Shown here in pieces: positions 54,433 to 64,000 of a stretch of DNA of 64,000 nucleotides. Each line of letters starts with the position of its first letter. Position 1 is the first letter of the stretch. Source of the DNA: Tetrapyrgos nigripes. Lineage: Eukaryota; Basidiomycota; Agaricomycetes; Agaricales; Campanellaceae. The notes beneath the pieces were generated by a model. The model was not told the origin of the DNA and did no database searches. It saw only the letters and a program-made list of their open reading frames with translations. The stretch lies in contig JAACJM010000058.1 of the NCBI GenBank assembly GCA_013368315.1, positions 186,001 through 250,000 on the forward strand. The letters are read 5' to 3'. The position numbers and the translations under genes were made by a program.

Positions 54433-56003
54433 CTAGACTCCCGGAGATCTCGAGCCATCCCGTCCATCCCTACTCTGACTTAGGGTCTGTATATGGTTGA
54501 ATACTATCCCTGACACCGTCGACATCTCCGCCAGCGAGCTCGAGCTTTCTTCAGGCGAATCCAATATCGTCTTTCGGAGATTGACGATGATGATGATTAG
54601 AGTCGGATATAATCCCTGCCAGTTAATGATCATGATTAAGGTTTCGTGATTAGTATCGGGTATTTTACTAGTACTCACCAAAAGCTGATTCTCTATCCCA
54701 GCAATCACCATTCCGGCTATATTCGAGGCACTCCCGGAGACAGATTGCTGAGGAGTGCGTATACCGTTGAAATTGATGAGTTGCATGCACTGGATTTGCG
54801 AATGAAGGATTCCGGGTAGGGGTAGATTATCAGCGCACAAGGAGTGATTAGCTTTATATATAGCCTACTAAGCCTAGAGTTATGTTGCTGTACTTACAGA
54901 AAAAGTCAGATAAATCACTCCAGATTCCACAAGCAAAGCCAGGATTCTGGAAATACGCTCCGTTAAGGAAGACTTTCCGTAGGATAGTTTGAGGTGATTT
55001 CTGTATTGCCTGTCGACGAACGTATAACATATTAGTGATAATCTCTTTGAAGTTAACATTGTATACGTAGGAGACGCACCATGCCTTGAACCCAATGAGG
55101 AGCGTAGAAGTCGCGTTGACGGATAGAGACAAAACATAAGAAGTGAGCAAGAGAAAATCCGGATCGTCATCGAGTATACTAAATCTCCTCCAACCAACTT
55201 TAGCGATGGTTTGGATAACGCGTGTGAGGATCCAAGCGAGTAGGCAACCTGCCAAGGGAGTGTCGGTGTAAGCATATGCCCCACCTGAGTCATGATTCCA
55301 GTATCAAAGGATGAAATACCTAAAGAAGAAATCCATAGAAAAATAGGTAGCCAAACGATTCGGCGACTTGAATACCAAATTGTCCAGGTTCGCCAAAGGA
55401 CGATGGAGTCTCCTATCAAGAACTATGATTGTAAGGAAGTGAGTATGTTATTCCAAACCATACGCGTGGTTTAGTCTGACTACCCTGCTAGCGTACGTAC
55501 CTCCAAAGCAAACAGTATATTATACACAAAACCTCCTTTATTGATCGCCGGTATGGTTGTACTGGATTTATCACCGAAAGACTGTCCTTCTATCGAGGAA
55601 TCCAAATAAATCCGCTTCACTTGATACATAAACTCCCAGACATGCAGAGAGAATAGAGCGCTGGATAGTAGGAACATGGAAAGGATTGTTGCGGTAAGGA
55701 TGACTCGAGGTTTGTGGTGAAAATATTGTTTCCGACTAAAACGCAAAAATTCAAGCGAAGGGATATAGGTTTGGTAGAATCAGTTACCGTAAGGTATACG
55801 CAGCGAAAGACACCGCTACAATATGAAAGGCTGTTTTTTCGGTGGATTAATATTTCTTCCGAGTCAGATAACAAGGTAAACTGAGAGCATTTACCCCACA
55901 TAAGAGTCTCCGCCATCAGCGCTGGCACGCTGTTCATCATGAAGACCCCGTCGTCATGAAGAAGATCACTTTCAGACTGCGTGAGTGGGTTCGATGTGGG
56001 CAT
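54433..56003 (-). CDS. seven-helix membrane protein, paralogue B
   Basis: ATG at 56003 (MPTSNPLTQSESDLLHDDGV). Short introns join SVPALMAETLMW to AVSFAAYTLR, then RKQYFHHKPRVILTATILSM and LLSSALFSLHVWEFMYQVKR. A loop EGQSFGDKSSTTIPAINKGG follows, then FLIGDSIVLWRTWTIWYSSR, LLAWILTRVIQTIAKVGWRR, LLLTSYVLSLSVNATSTLLI, a cytosolic RQYRNHLKLSYGKSSLTERI, ILALLVESGVIYLTF and a final pair ending GLYPTLIIIIVNLRKTILDS with a Ser-rich tail. The eight-exon layout equals that of paralogue C. Function is unknown; the topology suggests a receptor- or transporter-like membrane protein. No damage was seen. Confidence 0.85.
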
Positions 56004-56256
56004 GGGGGGGTATTCGAAGATTCCGTTGCAGGTGGCCCGACCTAATATAAGATTGAAGACATGTGCACCGTGCCTGTGAGAGTTCGAAGGGAGACGGGAT
56101 GTCATCAAATCGTTGACAGATGCTGTGGAGATCTGCTCAAAGTGCGAGTTTATTTATAGGCACTCTATAGACACTCACCCAGAAAGACTATGTAGATCAT
56201 AGGCTCATAGCGTGACCCTTTTAATGTGGCCTTTTGTGTGTGATGCATCAGTCACT

Positions 56257-56488
56257 GCGGGCGGCCATTGATATTTGTAGGCATTTTTGTTGGGACTTAA
56301 ATTACGAAATTTTCGCACGATTTCTAGGCTGATAAAAGTCAAAGTATTTGCCGCTGAAATGCCAGATTTAAATGGAAAGCTGGCATTTCAGCGGCAAATA
56401 CTTTGACTCTTATCAGCCTAGGAATTGTGCTAAAAATTCGTAATTTAAGTCCCAACAAAAATGCCTGCAAATATCAATGGCCGCCCGC
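56257..56488. repeat. long foldback: 109-bp inverted repeat with 14-nt loop
   Basis: The left arm 56257-56365 and right arm 56380-56488 are about 95% complementary, starting GCGGGCGGCCATTGATATTT and meeting at TTGCCGCTGAAATGCCAG. It lies about 250 bp upstream of paralogue B; the corresponding site upstream of paralogue C (about 61765) has no such insert, so this is an inserted MITE or foldback element. A transcript would form a long near-perfect hairpin. Confidence 0.9.
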
Positions 56489-57106
56489 TGTGAGTGTTGA
56501 ATCGTTCAAATCTCATCGAGATTTTCAAGGTTGTACACGTAAGCTGACAAAGTTAAGGTGCGATGCTATGAATCCGAGTCATCGTCACCCTCAGGCTGCG
56601 GCATTGATGATTGTACTGGGTGACCTGTGGGCCGTGTCCGACGCTGTTTCACATAGTGCACAGGGATAGACCTGGACAGCAAAGAGTTGATGATGGTTTC
56701 AGTAATAACACACAATAAGCGCCCAAAACGTAACTGTAGAGGCGACGCCCAGCATCCTAATAGCCGTAGCGTATCCATTGAAGTGGAGAATTAGTGATTG
56801 TGGACGAGCATAAGAACTTCAAGTTGATTAGGAGAAGGACCAAGCAATAATAAGGTAAGACATTTGACGCCGAGCGTGGCATTGTCCTTCCTTTGTTTTC
56901 AGAACAATGCAATAAAAATTGCGCTTTAAGAGCCTGGGTCTACCTATAATACAAGGAAGCCGACGCCCAAGCGTGTCAGCTTGGGCTGGCAGTGGGCAGT
57001 GACTCGGATCATTTATACTTAGTATATTCGCACCTTGATTGTCTTGCCCTTCGACCCACACTCCCAACTCCTCGCTGTTAACGTTGAGCTACATAGCTTT
57101 CGAGAA
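56489..57106. other. no gene seen
   Basis: No supported gene. The AT-rich last 100 bp may be promoter for the frame at 57107. Confidence 0.35.
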
Positions 57107-57316
57107 ATGGATTCCTTTGCAGATGATTTCGACTTCGACAATTTATTTTCAACGTATCTGTCGTCCATTCCTGGCCCTCAAGGTCATCATGCCGATAGTG
57201 TTTCTAGTACTGCTATCGATGTGAGCACTAGTTATAATCACAGCCAGTTTGCCTCGTTCCCTGGTGGTCCTGGACAGCATAATCAGCAACACGATGCGTC
57301 GCACCTTCCTCGACAC
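57107..57316 (+). pseudogene. N-terminal fragment of an unknown protein, cut by repeat R1
   Basis: ATG at 57107 starts MDSFADDFDFDNLFSTYLSS then IPGPQGHHADSVSSTAIDVS, an acidic-aromatic opening followed by Gln/His/Ser-rich sequence, until repeat R1 begins at 57317. After R1, at 57731-58057, the low-complexity protein appears to continue (His/Gln/Pro/Ser-rich, then YVHTAPPSRSATPTPQLTRR) until a transposon at 58064. The family is unknown; the acidic opening could be a transcription-activation type segment, but that is conjecture. Confidence 0.45.
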
Positions 57317-57730
57317 ATTACGAGGCCGAGGGATGAGGTCGAGTTCTTTACACTATGATCTAGCGTGTGGCAGTGTAATTACGGTCCCGATTTTGCCCGT
57401 CCGTTGCTTTCCGCATTTAATTTACCTTGAGTAACCCCTATCGGCGTTGCATTCCTTAACACTGTAGCTTTTTCATTTGGGCTCCTTACTGCCATAGACT
57501 CTCAGGTCTTAGTCCCAACTGGACATTTATGCAGATACTGTTAGTGCTACAGCCACCCTGACCCTTGCTTGAGTCTCTCTTTCAAAACTTGCGAGTTTTT
57601 GGTCGATTTTCTATCCTACACTTCTTGTTCTCTATGTATACATGTACAGCAGATATAGATAACAAGTCACTGAAGGGTCAATAAGGCCTCGTTTTCGCCA
57701 CGCCTCGGCGATGGCCCACATTCCTTTCAT
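57317..57730 (+). repeat. dispersed repeat R1, copy g (complete, 414 bp)
   Basis: Head ATTACGAGGCCGAGGGATGA, body GAGTTCTTTACACTATGATC, tail GGCCTCGTTTTCGCCACGCC with GATGGCCCACATTCCTTTCA. The flanks CGACAC and ACACAT allow a short ACAC target duplication. It interrupts the frame that starts at 57107. Confidence 0.8.
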
Positions 57731-57884
57731 ACACATACATCGTCACAATTATCACTTTCATCAACAACACACCTCTCCTCCTCCTTATACGTACGCCACT
57801 AGCAGTAGCAGTGGAACTGAATTCGGATCGTCATCAGGAAGATTACCTACAGGACTCTTCCATAATTGCTCAAACCCACACATC

Positions 57885-58050
57885 CAGCTCCCTATGTACA
57901 CACGGCTCCACCTTCTCGCAGTGCCACTCCCACTCCTCAGCTGACTCGTCGATCAATAAATCCTATGCCCTCGTTTCCAGGTACTCCTACAGCAATAGCC
58001 TGATCTCCATCCTCAACTGGAATGTGGAATAAAACCATGAAAGAAATCGA
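57885..58050 (+). repeat. direct duplication D3, copy 1
   Basis: Shares CCTATGTACACACGGCTCCA, CTCCCACTCCTC, CCTATGCCCTCGT and TGAAAGAAATCGA with 59165-59320. In both, the same frame encodes a PYVHT-PPSR..PTP..PMPS protein segment. Confidence 0.8.
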
Positions 58051-58063
58051 CATTTTTGTCCCG

Positions 58064-59103
58064 TATGGCAGTAATACTGTGCAAAAATTCCAAATTTCGC
58101 AGGTGCCATTTTCAGTTATTTTTTTTGCAGGTTCGGACTGTGTACAGTATCCTGGTTTTTCGCAGGTAGCCAGATGGAGCTAAAAAAATTTCACAGGCCA
58201 CCAAAGCGCACTCCAATTTTTGCAGGTTGCTTTTCGCATAAGTCGGAAGTTTTTCACAGGTTCTTCCTGGTCAATTTGTCCACAGGTTTAGGCTCGCAAC
58301 TTTTTTCAGGTGGCTCCATTTTTTGTTGCAGATCAGACATGATAGTCATTTCATACAGGTGTTGTCTTGTATCTGCATTAGAACCCACCCTCCACTCTCA
58401 TTTCTAGTTAATCAACTCATAAATACTATGATATGCAAATGATATGACTCGTGAGTAATGATGGGAAGGGAAAGAATAATGAGTCTCTCAGGAAGGTATA
58501 AGAGTAAAGGGAAAGTATTGAATGAAGTCGCTGTTTCAAGGCTCCTGTGATTCTCCAATTCTTTCCTTGCGTGAATTCTCATGGACATTTGAAACTGCAA
58601 GTTGAGTAGGTCATGGAAGTCTAGGTTCTGAATATCTAGTACAAGGAATACATTGTGATTCATAGGTGAAGACACTGGAATGAGAGCAGAACTGAGTATA
58701 AAGATCAACAGGGTCGTGTATAGGGGTTTCAAGTCACCTGCAGGGCAAAAGCCACTGAACATCAACCTTGGATAGAACCTGTGAATATTTACGAGCCATC
58801 ATGGCTGTGAAACCTGTAAATTTTTGAATGGAGGAAGACTTGCAAAAAAAAGTCCACTCCAAAGGAAATCAACCTGCAAAAAAAAAAAAGCCATCATAAG
58901 GGACAAACTTGTGAAATTTCCAGCAAGTGTCCAGGGCCTGTGTAAAGAGCTCATCACTCATTTTGAGGGAGAGTCTGTAGGAAAAAAGACAGAAACTTGA
59001 GAAATCAATCCAACCTGCGAGAAAACCAGCAAAAATGCTCGAAAATGGGTCAACCTGCGAAAAAAATGCCAATTTGGATTTTTTGCACAGTATTACTGCC
59101 ATA
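58064..59103. mobile_element. 1.04-kb non-autonomous transposon with iterated sub-terminal motifs
   Basis: Terminal inverted repeats TATGGCAGTAATACTGTGCA at 58064 and its complement ending at 59103 are bounded by the 6-bp duplication GTCCCG (58058-58063 and 59104-59109). The left 270 bp carry nine CAGG-centred motifs of form TTTTTCGCAGGTT at 58100, 58128, 58163, 58194, 58223, 58257, 58283, 58307 and 58329, 22-35 bp apart. The right side carries the complement AACCTGCGAAAAA repeatedly (58735-59070). It encodes no transposase. A 6-bp TSD does not match the common superfamilies I know best, so the superfamily is left open. Such arrays normally bind the transposase in trans. Confidence 0.88.
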
Positions 59104-59157
59104 GTCCCGGGCCATTCTACACACTTAATGGAACTGGGAGTTTATAACTTGAATCAA

Positions 59158-59584
59158 ACCATGAACGCACCTACACACCCAGATCCTTATGTACACACGG
59201 ATCCACCTTCTCGCAATCCTGTTCCCACTCCTCCGAGTCAGCCAAGTCAATCGACGACGCCTATGCCCTCGTACAACAATCGCCCTACCTCCACCCTCTG
59301 AATTGAGGAATAAAAACTTGAAAGAAATCGAGGAGCTACTTCTCTCCTTGAGCGTTTTTGGACCTACCTTCGATAGATCCACCTCTGATGACCATCGTGA
59401 ATGGTACTACTGGGAAGTCTTGAAAGCTGATCCATGGGTCGTTCTCGATAAGTGTACCAAGTGGAGCGTGAAGTGTAAGGGATGTGGTGCTGTGTTAAGT
59501 GTAATCTGGGAGGATTCGAGTTGGTTGTGTGGAGGTGGAGGATCCATAGAGATAGGAGTAGTGGAAGTTATGGTAGGTGGGTGA
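59158..59584 (+). pseudogene. duplicate C-terminal fragment of the 57107 protein (D3 copy 2)
   Basis: One frame encodes MNAPTHPDPYVHTDPPSRNP then VPTPPSQPSQSTTPMPSYNN; the frame one step away from about 59290 encodes RNKNLKEIEELLLSLSVFGP then TFDRSTSDDHREWYYWEVLK and CTKWSVKCKGCGAVLSVIWE to a stop at 59582. Either a small intron or a frameshift joins them. The CxxC pair in KCKGCGAVL hints at a small zinc-binding module. It repeats the sequence found before the transposon at 57885-58050. Family unknown. Confidence 0.45.
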
Positions 59585-59897
59585 AGCTGGCGCCTCTGAT
59601 GGGGTGTCAGGAGATACGAAAGTCCTTGAAGGCACTGTGATTCATGATGTGGACTTGGACTTCGTATTATTATCGGAGGTGGAGCTGGTGTGATTAGTAT
59701 GAGGTGGAATCTCAGCATGCGTCTGTTCTTACGCTGTATACTTATTTCGAGCCTCAGGGCTTGGTTTTTCGTCACGATTGTAGCATTAGTCGAATATATT
59801 CTTCCGAATTTCAGTGTTATTATTCTTCTAAGCATACAAACTAAGCACAAGCATGAAACGAGAGACCATGCGGTACAATGAACACTTATATCCCTCT
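59585..59897. other. no gene seen
   Basis: 3' flank of paralogue C (minus strand). No other feature. Confidence 0.4.
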
Positions 59898-61518
59898 CTA
59901 AACTCCATCTCCATCCGACTTACTCTGACGGAGGGTATTGTTGGACGCTAACCCCGACCCTGTCCCCATTAGTGAGCTGGAGCTTTCGTGTGGCGAATCC
60001 CACATCGTTTTTCTGAGGTTGACGAGGATGATGATGAGTGTTGGGTATAACCCCTGCAATTGAAGCATCAAGAGTTCGAATCAACATCCGTACGAGTATA
60101 TGTAGTCAGAGTCAAGGAATATGCGACGGAGACGGAAATGGCAGAGTTTGAAAACGAACAGAAAACGAAAACTGAATAGTACGTACCAAAATTTGATTCT
60201 CTATCCCAGCAATCACCGTTCCAGCTATATTCAAGGCACTCCCGGAGACTGATTGCTGAGGGGTGCGAATACCGTTGAAATTGATGAGTTGCATGCACTG
60301 GATTCAAGTTCACGATTAGGATATCCAGAGTGAGAATGGGGTATTAGCGCACAACCAATGAATAGCTTCGTAGCCTATATTAACGTTTTTGTACTTACAG
60401 AAAAAATCAGGTAAATGACTCCAGATTCCACCAGCAAAGCCAGGATCCCGGAGATACGCTCCTTTAAAGGAGAGCTCGAATTTGCATAGTATAGTTTGAG
60501 GTGATTGCTGTATTGCCTGCCGAAGAATGTATATCGTATTAGTGATAATCCTGGTATTTAACTATAATATGTACACGACGCACCATGCCTTGAATCCAAT
60601 GAGAATCGTAGAAAACGCGTTGACGGATAGGGAGAGAACGTAGGAGGTGAGTAAGAGAATGTTTTGATCATCATCGAGGATACTAAATTTCGTCCAACCA
60701 CCTTTGGCGATGGATTGGAAGGCGCATGTTACGATCCAAGCGAGTAGGCAACCTATCATGAGAGATGAGAGATTGAGTATAAGTATGTATAAGTATGGGT
60801 ATGTATGCATACGCAGTAACAAACATACCTAACGAAGCGACCCACAGGAAAATGGGCAGCCAGACGATCTGACGACGTCCATGCCAAATTGTCCAGGTCC
60901 GCCATAAAACAATCGAGTCTCCTATTAGGAACTAGGTATCAATATAAGTGTGTATGATCATATGCTTCGAAATCATGCATGGTTCAGGCTCGCTGACCTG
61001 CGTACGTGCGTACGTACCTCGAATACAAACAATATATCATACGCAAAACCTCCTTTATTAATTGCCGGTATGGTTGTGTTGGATTTGTCACTGAAAGACT
61101 GTCCTTCTACCGAGGGATCCAGATAGATTTGCTTGATTTGGTACGCAAACCCGAAGATATGCAAGGAGAATAGAACACTGGCTATGAGGAACATGGAAAG
61201 GATCATTGTAGTAAGGATGACTCGAGGTTTGTGGTGGAAGTACGGTTTCCGACTAAAACGCAAAGATTCAGACGAGGTCCGGATATACTGAGGTACGGTG
61301 GAATCACATACCGTAGAGTATACACAGCGAAAGATACTGCTACAATATGAAAGGCTGTTGTTTCGGTGGATTAATATTTCCTTCGCAGATAACAAGGTAA
61401 ACCAAATGCACTGACCCCACATTAGCGTCTCCACCATGAGCGCTGGCATGCTGTTCACCATGAATACCCCGTCGCCATGAAGAAGGTCACTTTCAGACTG
61501 CGTGAGTGGGGTTGACAT
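59898..61518 (-). CDS. seven-helix membrane protein, paralogue C
   Basis: By eye I could place eight exons with GT...AG introns: 61518-61416, 61339-61312, 61252-61018, 60931-60829, 60752-60584, 60516-60399, 60297-60187 and 60053-59898. They total 1023 nt, 340 residues plus TAG. The protein starts MSTPLTQSESDLLHGDGVFM and has hydrophobic helices in VSFAVYTLR, VILTTMILSMFLIASVLFSL, the GDSIVLWRTWTIW block, LLAWIVTCAFQSIA, LLLTSYVLSLSVNAFSTILI, ILALLVESGVIYLIF and a last helix GLYPTLIIILVNL. It is very close to paralogue B in sequence and exon layout, so the two are a tandem duplicate pair. Function unknown. Confidence 0.9.
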
Positions 61519-62379
61519 CGGGGGAGCATGGGGGTGGGGATATCCGAAGAGGTCCCAGGTAATCACCACCTAATATAAGTTTGAAAACACTGTATCTGTG
61601 GGAGAAGTGAGACGGGATACTGAATCAGAGTGTCATCAAATTTAAACTCGTTGACAGATCCTGACGAGATATACGCAAAGGGCAAGTTTATCCTGGATTA
61701 TCCGATATACTTAGGAACTCGCTCAGACAGGAATAGCATGACCCATTGCATATGGCCCTGGGTGTGTGATGCATCTGTGTTGAAGCGCCCAAGTATCACT
61801 CGTTCTGTACTACACTGGGGGGGCTAAGGTGAATATGCTAATGAACTATCGTCACTATACAGCATTATAACACTATGAGAAAGTATCTTACCTGGAAAGC
61901 GTTCAAAATCCAGTCATTCGAAGACTCAGAAGAAGCTCATGAATGCTACATAGTAGACACCACATCCTCGAGATGGGCTCGAAGTTAGATTGAAGTTGGT
62001 TGGAATCTGGATCGTCCTTTATTGTCCCGATTTCACATAGGGCGGAGTAAAGAGAAAGAAGTGAAATCTAATATATTGCTTTGTAGATACCTGCATCGTC
62101 TCTCCTCAACAAGAAAATGGGCGGACAGATAATGGTGGTTTGAGTAAGAAGATCGTACAAAGTCGCGGCAAAAGCAAGGGGGTGGCGGACCGAATATCTG
62201 GAACAGGGGGTGGGGGGGAGGGGGGGGTCTATGGTCTGGCCAAAACTTTTTTTGACAACCTTGGACTGACCGTCCCGGAACGTCCTATGAGGTGCTGATC
62301 AACATCAACGGAGGTGGATAAATGTCAGTTAAAGTTTTAAGTAAGTTCCGAGGGTCTTCTAGTACAAGTTCGTAGCTAC
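61519..62379. other. no gene seen; G-rich tract
   Basis: 5' flank of paralogue C, then unassigned DNA. A G-rich run (GGTGGGGGGGAGGGGGGGGT) lies at about 62208-62227, followed by TCTGGCCAAAACTTTTTTTG. A similar GGGGGGTCTGGGTAGGCCAC plus T-run lies at 62819-62850, as if these were related ends of one insert. Confidence 0.4.
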
Positions 62380-62760
62380 CTTATACATACAAACTGGTTG
62401 GCGTACTGGAACAAAGATTTTTCAACCTTACTACAGCCTGCCTTCTCTACACATTGTCCATCACCATCACCATACCCAGAAGAAAAAGGAACCCAGCGAA
62501 TGGACAGCCAACAGTGTCCTTGTCTGTCCGGAGTGTAATGAGGAAGTACGAGTGGGTACCGGAGGCTACAAAAACCTGGACGGCCATATTGGAAAGTCTG
62601 CGTGCAAAGCCAACCAACGAAAAGCATCGCTCTGGCCAGTCCCATTGCCATGTGGGCAACAAGAACATTCCCCCAGAGCGCGGCATCAATTGGAAGTGCA
62701 ATTCTTGTCAAGAAATGGCTCACAAAAGACGAAGGGTCTAGTCAGTAGAGGATGGGTAGC
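62380..62760 (+). pseudogene. possible zinc-finger coding fragment
   Basis: A plus-strand frame reads SVLVCPECNEEVRVGTGGYK then NLDGHIGKSACKANQRKA, a CxxC...H...C arrangement like small zinc fingers in agaricomycete proteins. No start codon or continuation is clear, and other frames are equally open downstream. Confidence 0.3.
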
Positions 62761-63426
62761 ATTATCTTGTCTTATCTTACAGTTTATCTAATCTTATCTG
62801 GCTGATATACCATATATAGGGGGGGTCTGGGTAGGCCACAAAAATTTTTTATGAGTGGATGTAAAAAAAATTTTGGCCGCCACCCCCTTGGGCAAAAGTT
62901 TAGAGGCGACGCCGTCACATCGGAGCTTAGACTCCCACCACCATCATCCAAATTGCAATCCAACCTATTCATACCGTCCATTCTCCACAAAAGTTGGACA
63001 ACACACTATATACACTTCAAGCTCGCCCTGTGACCGAGTCTTGTATTCTCAAAGTCGAAATAACGACTTCCACGCCGTCTACAACGACGAGCTCAAAAAT
63101 TTCTCCTCGTTCCGCGAGTTACTGCGTGACAGTCACGCAGTTCTCACGAATACCTTTGCGCTAGACCCCCCTCTCATTACACGCATACCGTCCGATCTGT
63201 CCTGCGTGGTGTTAAGATATACATTACTACAGCCTCCCCCATTACTATCCCCGTTACCTATCTCTCCTTCCTCTGCTCGAGACACACGCAATAGCTTCGT
63301 GTTGGCTCTCTCACCCTAGTCTTTGAGAAAATTCCATTATTCGTGCCACTCGAATATCGCCGCTAAAAGATGTCACCGATTACTGTACTTACATAGCATA
63401 CCTTTTCAGGTATCTTGGCGGTCGCC
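62761..63426. other. no gene supported
   Basis: The frame at 62855-63319 is open for 154 codons but starts at a GTG and has no motif I know. Its middle (DELKNFSSFRELLRDSHAVL) is protein-like. Not enough to call a gene. Confidence 0.3.
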
Positions 63427-63612
63427 ATGACCAGATGGATCTACAGCAGTTTAAACGTACTGTGAGCTCGTCCTCCCTGGAAGTGGTTGATCCCGGGACA
63501 ATGATGTACCTATTAGTATTACGTACAGTAGCTACATCGGGTTGCCTCCCGGACCCCCCGGCGTATCAGTTCTTGGTCCCAGCCTGGGTAATACACTCCT
63601 CCTCCTCCTAAC
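63427..63612 (+). repeat. dispersed repeat R2, copy 2
   Basis: Same orientation as 7873-8075. Shared GATGGATCTACAGCAGTT, ACAGTAGCTACATCGGGTTG, GTATCAGTTCTTGG and CTGGGTAATACACTCCTCCT. See copy 1. Confidence 0.7.
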
Positions 63613-64000
63613 GTAGACAAACCCCCGGATCCTCCTCTGCCGCGACGAAATGAACTCATCTTTATCCATCCCTTTCTCATGGTCTGTCTCGATATCGCGG
63701 AAATATCGAATTCTTCTCCCAGCATTGGATGGCAATGTCAACTAGCAACTGAGAAACAGCACAAGAAGAATGACTCGTGTTGCTGGGTTATTTCGTAACC
63801 TTTCTGGCTCCAGAAGAGGCTAATAGCCTACCGAAGTCTCGGTCTGTCGCTGGCTCATGCACTTTGCTCAGTGATGGTGATGAGTCGGTGAGTTTTTTCG
63901 TCTTTGTTTGCAGTATCTATTCTGACTGGCATACACTTCTGTGTCCAGAATGCAATCTATACCTATAGAACAGCAACTTTACGCCTTTACTTCCCCCCCG
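63613..64000. other. no gene seen
   Basis: End of the window. No feature recognised. Confidence 0.4.

Noticed and set aside
58064..59103. CRISPR-like array, because of the regularly spaced short motifs
   Set aside because: The motifs are short, imperfect, inverted between the two ends and bounded by TIRs and a target duplication in eukaryotic DNA. This is transposon structure.

Overview
This window reads as nuclear DNA of a filamentous basidiomycete, most likely Agaricomycotina. Protein genes are split by many short GT...AG introns of about 50-80 nt. There is a cerato-platanin, a VIT/VWA protein, a family of seven-helix membrane proteins of agaricomycete type, a chromodomain Ty3/Gypsy element and hAT and mariner-type DNA transposons. 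Gene density is very low, and much of the window is transposon and repeat debris.

Layout. 1-17 kb: mostly sequence in which I see no gene, apart from one low-complexity protein gene (3043-4134), tandem repeats, a dispersed repeat and a perfect 30-bp hairpin. 17.7-28.2 kb: the most gene-like part, with a cerato-platanin (17811-18257), a decayed small secreted protein (20880-21610), a mariner-type MITE, a VIT/VWA gene (22203-25092, minus) and an alpha/beta hydrolase (26807-28195, minus). The last two each carry one apparent single-base frameshift. 28.5-47.3 kb: nested mobile DNA. It holds a 1.7-kb TIR element, a truncated ATP synthase subunit g gene, a complete but decayed Ty3/Gypsy chromovirus (31689-38339, TSD GGTAT) with a solo LTR inside its 3' LTR, a tandem array, and a hAT element (43550-47260, 8-bp TSD) that is itself broken by a hAT-type MITE. 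47.7-61.5 kb: three minus-strand paralogues of a seven-helix membrane protein (47759-49141, 54433-56003, 59898-61518). Between them lie broken host genes (mitochondrial ribosomal protein uL13, URC1-type GTP cyclohydrolase II, ankyrin fragments), copies of a short interspersed repeat, a long foldback and a 1.04-kb element with arrays of short sub-terminal motifs. 61.5-64 kb: little of note except a second copy of the repeat seen near 8 kb.

The strongest general signal is a mutational one. The Gypsy gag-pol frames contain 16 internal stop codons and every one is TGA, several at positions where the family has arginine. The same TGA-for-arginine pattern appears in the hAT transposase, the uL13 fragment and the URC1 fragment. 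This fits decay of CGA codons by CpG-to-TpG transitions, as expected where CpG is methylated. The Gypsy gag-pol junction also keeps a textbook -1 slippery heptamer directly before the gag stop.

All calls come from reading the sequence. No database search was run, and exon models were made by eye.
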